From Peloplasma aerotolerans (GTDB lineage Bacteria; Bacillota_I; Bacilli_A; Acholeplasmatales; Acholeplasmataceae), in NCBI RefSeq assembly GCF_030012175.1, contig NZ_JASCXW010000002.1:62001-126000 (forward strand): a stretch of 64,000 bases of DNA, read 5' to 3'. The translations under genes and the position numbers were made by a program. Shown one piece after another: positions 59,348 through 64,000 of the stretch. The notes under the pieces are model-generated. The model had not been told where the DNA came from, searched no databases, and worked only from the letters and a program-made list of their open reading frames with translations. Position 1 is the stretch's first letter. Each line of letters begins with the position of its first letter.

Positions 59348-59629
59348 ATGAAGATTACTGATGTAAGAGTAAAGCTTGTTAGTAGCGAAAGCAGACTTAG
59401 GGGAGTAGCAACGATTACTTTCGACGAAAGTTTTGTTGTGCATGATATTCGTATCATTGAAGGCGAAAATGGCATCTTTGTTGCGATGCCAAGTAAAAAG
59501 ACACCAAATGGTACCTTTAGAGACATAGCTCACCCAATTCATGGAGAGATGCGTAAAGTAATTGAAGATGCAATAGTTGTAGCTTATAACGAAGCACTTT
59601 CTGAAACATCTGAGCCAGAAGAAGAATAA
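59348..59629 (+). CDS. spoVG: SpoVG family RNA/DNA-binding regulator
   Basis: The 93 residues begin MKITDVRVKLV and include SRLRGVATITFDESFVVHDIRII (about 15-37) and the basic MPSKKTPNG...DIAHPI core that binds nucleic acid. The start at 59348 has GGAGGG. It carries an acidic C-terminal tail. In non-sporulating bacteria SpoVG is a global post-transcriptional regulator, so its presence does not imply sporulation. It is followed by a strong terminator. Confidence 0.96.
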   Translation: MKITDVRVKLVSSESRLRGVATITFDESFVVHDIRIIEGENGIFVAMPSKKTPNGTFRDIAHPIHGEMRKVIEDAIVVAYNEALSETSEPEEE

Positions 59630-59654
59630 AAAATTTAAGAAAAACGATTTAATG

Positions 59655-59694
59655 AAAATCTTTTTTGCACAACCATGCAAAAAGATTTTTTTTT
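59655..59694 (+). terminator. spoVG terminator
   Basis: A long stem AAAATC...TTGCA / TGCAA...GATTTT with a 6-nt loop is followed by a run of Ts. Confidence 0.9.
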
Positions 59695-59706
59695 GAAGGA
59701 AAACCG

Positions 59707-59735
59707 TTAAATTTTTAGCCTAAATCATGTATAAT
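59707..59735 (+). promoter_or_regulatory. prs promoter
   Basis: TATAAT (59730-59735) has a weak -35 TTAAAT (59707-59712) at 17 bp. Confidence 0.5.
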
Positions 59736-59769
59736 AAAATTGAGAGAAATCGAAGGAGTTGTAAATTAC

Positions 59770-60750
59770 ATGTCAATAATAGATGGAAAGAAAATAAAAC
59801 TTTTTGCACTTAACTCAAATCGTCCGTTAGCGGAAGAAATATCTAAGGCAGCAAATATCGGAATATGTCCAGCTGATGTTGTTAAATTTGCGGATGGTGA
59901 AATCTCTATTAATATAGAGGAAAGTGTTAGAGGACATGATTGTTTTGTTATACAATCCACATCTGCACCTGCGAATGAACACGTTATGGAATTGTTAATC
60001 ATGGCAGACGCTCTTAAGAGAGCTTCAGCAAAAACGTTAACAGTTATTATGCCATATTATGGGTATTCTAGACAAGATAGAAAATCAAAGTCTAGACAAC
60101 CAATTACTGCTAAACTAGTTGCAGATATGCTTCAAATAGCAGGCATTGATCGTGTTATTTCAATCGATCTTCATGCAGCTCAAATTCAAGGGTTTTTCAA
60201 TATTCCGATTGATAATTTTCCAGCATCACCATTATTAGCAGATTACTTCCTGTATACGAAAAAATTAGAGAATATAGTTATTGTATCTCCAGATCACGGT
60301 GGTGTTACACGAGCAAGACTGTTTGCTAGAATTCTTGATGCACCTCTTGCTATTATTGATAAGAGACGTCCAGAACCAAATAAAGCAGAAGTTCAAAATA
60401 TAATTGGGGATGTAAAAGGTAAGATAGCAATTATGGTAGATGATATTATTGATACTGCAGGAACGCTTGTTGCAGGAGCTGAAGCTTTAATTGAAGCTGG
60501 TGCGATAAAAGTTTATGCTGCAGCAACTCACCCTGTTTTATCAGGACCTGCTGTACAAAGAATTAATGAATCTGTAATTACAGAAGTAGTTGTTACTGAC
60601 ACGATCATGTTACCTGAAGAAAAAAAATCACCAAAAATTGTCCAACTATCTATTGGCCCATTACTTGGACAATCCATACTTCATATTGTGAAGGATGAAC
60701 CTATCAGCCAAATATTTGATAAAATCACGCATCACGAGAGTAAAGAATGA
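59770..60750 (+). CDS. prs: Ribose-phosphate pyrophosphokinase
   Basis: It makes PRPP for nucleotide, histidine and NAD synthesis. The 326 residues include [20 protein letters not shown] (early), [11 protein letters not shown] (about 95), the catalytic [12 protein letters not shown] region and the PRPP loop [10 protein letters not shown] (about 225). The ATG at 59770 follows AAGGAG at 11 nt. It ends with TGA overlapping pth by 4 nt. Confidence 0.97.
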   Translation: MSIIDGKKIKLFALNSNRPLAEEISKAANIGICPADVVKFADGEISINIEESVRGHDCFVIQSTSAPANEHVMELLIMADALKRASAKTLTVIMPYYGYSRQDRKSKSRQPITAKLVADMLQIAGIDRVISIDLHAAQIQGFFNIPIDNFPASPLLADYFLYTKKLENIVIVSPDHGGVTRARLFARILDAPLAIIDKRRPEPNKAEVQNIIGDVKGKIAIMVDDIIDTAGTLVAGAEALIEAGAIKVYAAATHPVLSGPAVQRINESVITEVVVTDTIMLPEEKKSPKIVQLSIGPLLGQSILHIVKDEPISQIFDKITHHESKE

Positions 60751-61316
60751 AGCTTGTTGTTGGATTAGGTAACCCCGGGTTAAAGTATCAAAAAACTAGA
60801 CATAACATTGGGTTTATGGTTATTGATGAAGTATTAAAAATGATAGGTCAGCAAGCAAAATTTGATTCAAAGTTTAATGCGGAAATTTTGGTAACAAGCA
60901 TCAAAGGGGAGAAAGTAATTTTAGCAAAGCCATCAACTTTTATGAACTTATCTGGTGAGTCAATCTCAAAACTAATGAAGTATTATGATATTGTTATAGA
61001 GGATATTTTGATCATAGTTGATGATGTTAATTTGGAAACTGGGAAATTAAGGTTAAGAGAACTAGGTGGGCATGGCGGACATAATGGATTGAGAAACATT
61101 ATTGGTTTATTACATGATGAGTCATTTAAACGTGTTCGCATAGGTATTGATCAAAATCATGCAATTCCATTGGATCAATATGTACTCGGACAATTTACTA
61201 AAGAGCAGTTAATAACCCTTCAAAATACTATACTGTTAACAACCGAAATAATAGATTTATTTATTCAAGGTGTATCCTTTATGGATATTATGACAAAGTA
61301 TAATACCCAAACATAG
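60747..61316 (+). CDS. pth: Peptidyl-tRNA hydrolase
   Basis: It recycles peptidyl-tRNAs released from stalled ribosomes. The 189 residues include [19 protein letters not shown] (near residue 5, with the catalytic His in RHNIG), [12 protein letters not shown] (about 62) and [27 protein letters not shown] split around residue 95. prs-pth-mfd is the Bacillus order. A weak hairpin (61305-61324) spans the stop codon. Confidence 0.97.
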   Translation: MKLVVGLGNPGLKYQKTRHNIGFMVIDEVLKMIGQQAKFDSKFNAEILVTSIKGEKVILAKPSTFMNLSGESISKLMKYYDIVIEDILIIVDDVNLETGKLRLRELGGHGGHNGLRNIIGLLHDESFKRVRIGIDQNHAIPLDQYVLGQFTKEQLITLQNTILLTTEIIDLFIQGVSFMDIMTKYNTQT

Positions 61317-61327
61317 GTTTGGGTTTT
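61305..61327 (+). terminator. Weak terminator-like hairpin at the end of pth
   Basis: ACCCAAAC/GTTTGGGT with a 4-nt loop is followed by only three more Ts, so it may partly separate pth from mfd. Confidence 0.45.
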
Positions 61328-61347
61328 ACTGTCTTAGAGGAAAAACA

Positions 61348-64000
61348 ATGATTGAGTATCTTCGAAAGAAATCAAATATTTTAAAAATAATTAAAAAAAC
61401 ATCGATATCGATGTTTTTTAAGTCTTCTAACGATACATATAATGTTTATCTAGCTGCACTAGATTATTTAGAAAACAAAACATCTATTTTTATCGTAACT
61501 CCGAATTTATACGAAGCACAAAAATATTACGACATCATGAGCCAAATCATTGATGCAGAGGATGTATTATTTTATCCAGCTGATCAAACATTGACAAGTA
61601 TTATGGCTTTAGGAAGTCCAGAGTTTAAGAGTGAGAGATTGTATACTTTAAAACAATTGATGACAGGAAAACCATTTATAGTCATTACAACTTTGCAAGG
61701 TTTGTGTCAAAGACAATTAACTCCAACTGATTATCATAATAGTGTGAAAATGCTTCACAAAGGGAAATCATATGATTTAGAGAAGCTTGTCCAGTATCTT
61801 GTTTACAGCGGTTATGCTAGAACCTATACCGTTGAAAAACCTGGAGAATTTAGTATACGTGGACATATTTTAGATATATATACATTAAACAATGAACAAC
61901 CATATCGGTTAGATTTTTTCGATGATGTATTAGACCAAATTAAAATGTTTGATGTTGAAACACAAAGATCATTTGCTGAAATAGAAACATTAGAAATAGC
62001 GCCGATGAATGAACTTTTCTATACGGATCAAATGAAAGAAGATGTAATCTCAAAAGTTAAAAAGTACTTTGATAATATGACGTTATCTGAAAGAGAGACC
62101 GAAAAACTTAATCAAGACATTGAGTCCCTTGAAATGAGAACAAAGCTTGATGCACTCACAATCTATATACCTTTTTTCAATCAAGAGGAGACAACACTTT
62201 TAGACTTCAGTCAAGATAAAAAAGTTTATATGATTGATGTTCATAAAATGAGAGTTAATGAAACTTCAATACAAAGTGATTTAGAAACATATGCGACTAC
62301 GATGAATGGGTCTGCTTTTTTAAGTATTCCTTTTAGGGTGTCTTTAGAAAAACAATTAAAACAAGAACACATTGAAGTTGATAATTTTGGACTTAATAGT
62401 CCACCTAATGCAATTGATTTAGGTGTAATATCTCCCAACAACTATCAAGGGAATCTCGCATTATTGCATTTAGATATTAAAGACTTGCTAAGTAATTATC
62501 AAATATTGATGTCCATATCAACTGATATTTATAGAGAAGAACTAATCGATTTCCTCGAAGAAAAATCACTTCCTTATAGACTTGATGAAAGTGATGAACC
62601 AGGGATATACTTATTCAATCAGCCAAGTTTTGGGTCATTTTTATCGCGCTCTGATAAGGCTCTTTTGCTCGATGAATCACAATTATTTTCATATAGAACA
62701 CGTCCTGCAATCCGTTATCGAAGTGTATTGAATCAGTCAACAAAAATAAGAAGGATTGAAGATTTAACTGTTGGTGATTTTGTTGTTCATTACGATTATG
62801 GTATTGGACAATATGTAGGCTTGAAGACCATGGAATTAAGTCATGAAAAGCGTGATTACTTACACATCATCTATGCGAATCAAGAGGTTTTATATGTACC
62901 AATGGATCAAATTGATATGGTACTTAAATATAGTAGTTACGATGGCATGCATCCTAAGTTATCTAAACTTGGCGGTAAGCAATGGACGAAAACAAAAGCT
63001 AGTGTTCGCATGAAAATTAAAGATCTTAGCGACCGATTAATAATGCTTTATGCTCAGAGACAACAAAGTGTAGGTTTTGCATTTAATAAAGATAACGATA
63101 TGGAAAAATCGTTTGAAAGAGATTTCGAGTATGAGGCAACCGTCGATCAACAAAAGGCAATTTTAGATACGAAACATGATATGGAAATGGAACGTCCAAT
63201 GGACCGCTTGATTTGTGGCGATGTTGGATTTGGTAAAACAGAGGTTGCTCTAAGAGCTGCATTCAAAGCAGTCATCAATGCAAAACAAGTATTATATCTT
63301 GTACCTACAACTGTGCTTGCAAGACAACATTACTATACTTTTAAAGAACGTTTTGAAAAATATGGAGCAAATATTGCTCTATTGAGCCGTTTTTTGACAT
63401 CAAAAAAACAGAAAGATACGCTCGAAAAACTTAAAAAAGGTTTTGTCGATGTCGTTATTGGTACACACAGATTATTATCTAAAGATGTTAAGTTCAAGGA
63501 TTTAGGCTTACTCATTATTGATGAAGAACAAAGATTTGGCGTTGAGCATAAAGAGAAAATTAGAGAAATAAAAATCAATGTAGATACATTAACATTAAGT
63601 GCAACACCTATACCAAGAACTTTGCAAATGTCTATGATGGGGTTAAAAGATTTATCAATGATTGACACACCACCTAGAAATAGATATCCAGTTCAAACAT
63701 ATGTTGTGGAGCGGCAAGATGCACTCATTAAAGAAGCAATCACAAGAGAACTCGCAAGAGGTGGACAAGTCTTTTATTTATTCAATACAGTTCAAGGTAT
63801 CGAAGGTATGGTTCATAGATTGCAAAAACTTGTCCCAGAAGCAAGAGTTGCTTATGCTCATGGACAAATGAATCGCAATCAACTTGAAAGTGTTTTAAGT
63901 GATTTTATTGATCATGAGTATGACATATTAGTTTCAACAACAATTATTGAAACTGGTGTGGATATTCCAAACACAAATACACTAGTTATTCATGATGCAG
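61348..64000 (+). CDS. mfd: Transcription-repair coupling factor Mfd, 3' end cut by window
   Basis: The first 884 codons are visible and no stop occurs before the window end. An AGAGG site precedes the ATG. The N-terminal UvrB-homology domain begins with IFIVTPNLYEAQKYYD (about 48) and the RNAP-interacting domain with the VGDFVVHYDYGIGQYVG signature (about 474). The SF2 translocase domain shows CGDVGFGKTEVALRAAF (about 625), PTTVLARQH, IIDEEQRFG and LSATPIPRTLQ, then STTIIETGVDIPN. Mfd removes stalled RNA polymerase and recruits UvrA. Confidence 0.97.
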   Translation, partial: MIEYLRKKSNILKIIKKTSISMFFKSSNDTYNVYLAALDYLENKTSIFIVTPNLYEAQKYYDIMSQIIDAEDVLFYPADQTLTSIMALGSPEFKSERLYTLKQLMTGKPFIVITTLQGLCQRQLTPTDYHNSVKMLHKGKSYDLEKLVQYLVYSGYARTYTVEKPGEFSIRGHILDIYTLNNEQPYRLDFFDDVLDQIKMFDVETQRSFAEIETLEIAPMNELFYTDQMKEDVISKVKKYFDNMTLSERETEKLNQDIESLEMRTKLDALTIYIPFFNQEETTLLDFSQDKKVYMIDVHKMRVNETSIQSDLETYATTMNGSAFLSIPFRVSLEKQLKQEHIEVDNFGLNSPPNAIDLGVISPNNYQGNLALLHLDIKDLLSNYQILMSISTDIYREELIDFLEEKSLPYRLDESDEPGIYLFNQPSFGSFLSRSDKALLLDESQLFSYRTRPAIRYRSVLNQSTKIRRIEDLTVGDFVVHYDYGIGQYVGLKTMELSHEKRDYLHIIYANQEVLYVPMDQIDMVLKYSSYDGMHPKLSKLGGKQWTKTKASVRMKIKDLSDRLIMLYAQRQQSVGFAFNKDNDMEKSFERDFEYEATVDQQKAILDTKHDMEMERPMDRLICGDVGFGKTEVALRAAFKAVINAKQVLYLVPTTVLARQHYYTFKERFEKYGANIALLSRFLTSKKQKDTLEKLKKGFVDVVIGTHRLLSKDVKFKDLGLLIIDEEQRFGVEHKEKIREIKINVDTLTLSATPIPRTLQMSMMGLKDLSMIDTPPRNRYPVQTYVVERQDALIKEAITRELARGGQVFYLFNTVQGIEGMVHRLQKLVPEARVAYAHGQMNRNQLESVLSDFIDHEYDILVSTTIIETGVDIPNTNTLVIHDA
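61394..61419. other. 26-bp perfect palindrome inside the mfd 5' coding region
   Basis: AAAAAACATCGAT is followed immediately by its reverse complement, covering codons 16-24 of mfd and ending in six Ts. It has the shape of an intrinsic terminator but with a small GC core. Confidence 0.6.

Noticed and set aside
59348-59629. spoVG as evidence that the organism sporulates
   Set aside because: SpoVG is widespread in non-sporulating Bacillota and no other sporulation gene is seen in the window.

Overview
The window is about 64 kb of AT-rich chromosome from a low-GC Gram-positive bacterium, centred on the replication origin. The order rpmH-rnpA-yidC-jag on one side of the origin and dnaA-dnaN-yaaA-recF-gyrB-gyrA on the other is the Bacillota arrangement. 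TGA is used as a stop codon (dnaN, prs, the DUF368 gene and the HD-domain gene all end in TGA), which excludes the code-4 Mycoplasmatales/Entomoplasmatales. Many surface lipoproteins with Ig-like, OB-like, LTD and nuclease domains, a delta subunit of RNA polymerase, SpoVG, and no visible peptidoglycan synthesis genes suggest a deep Mollicutes-related lineage such as Izemoplasmatales or Acholeplasmatales. That assignment is inference; no rRNA lies in the window.

Layout. 1-2456 (+): the 3' end of a very acidic helical protein and an SDR-type oxidoreductase. 2492-15527 (-): housekeeping genes, namely fba, pyrG with a CTP-sensing type leader, a YgjV-GNAT protein, rpoE, the recR-ybaB-dnaX group, and an operon of two tandem DHH phosphoesterases, a TtcA-like protein, MgtC and mnmE. 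15531-27916 (-): an accessory surface locus with a lipoprotein nuclease, a 1613-residue lipoprotein of Ig-like, OB-like and InlB-like repeats, and a complete sugar-type ABC importer. It sits behind a complex leader with a consensus promoter, a cre-like site, a 17-codon leader ORF and an intrinsic terminator. 28345-36631 (-): speE-speD, asnS with a T-box, rmuC, a YiiX-like hydrolase, jag, yidC, rnpA and rpmH. 36743-37017: oriC with DnaA boxes. 37018-45543 (+): dnaA to gyrA. 45731-51192: envelope genes (LtaS-like sulfatase-fold protein, DUF1361 protein, uppP, DUF368 protein, galU). 51217-64000: serS with a T-box, a two-component system, a HIT protein, PduL-type acyltransferase, an HD protein, then rnmV-rsmA-ispE-spoVG-prs-pth-mfd in Bacillus-like order. 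mfd runs off the end.

How the parts work together. Nearly all genes are transcribed away from the origin, so they are co-oriented with replication. The exceptions are the first two genes, uppP and the HIT gene. Regulation visible in the DNA is mostly RNA-based: two T-boxes with specifier codons AAC and UCU matching asnS and serS, a GGGC-start attenuator at pyrG, and a leader-peptide/terminator arrangement at the ABC importer. The two T-boxes share a near-identical 94-nt 3' half in inverted orientation around oriC. The region most likely to hold an undescribed system is 15.5-28.3 kb: a putative surface-anchored polymer (possibly DNA) binding, cutting and uptake locus under carbon-catabolite and attenuation control.
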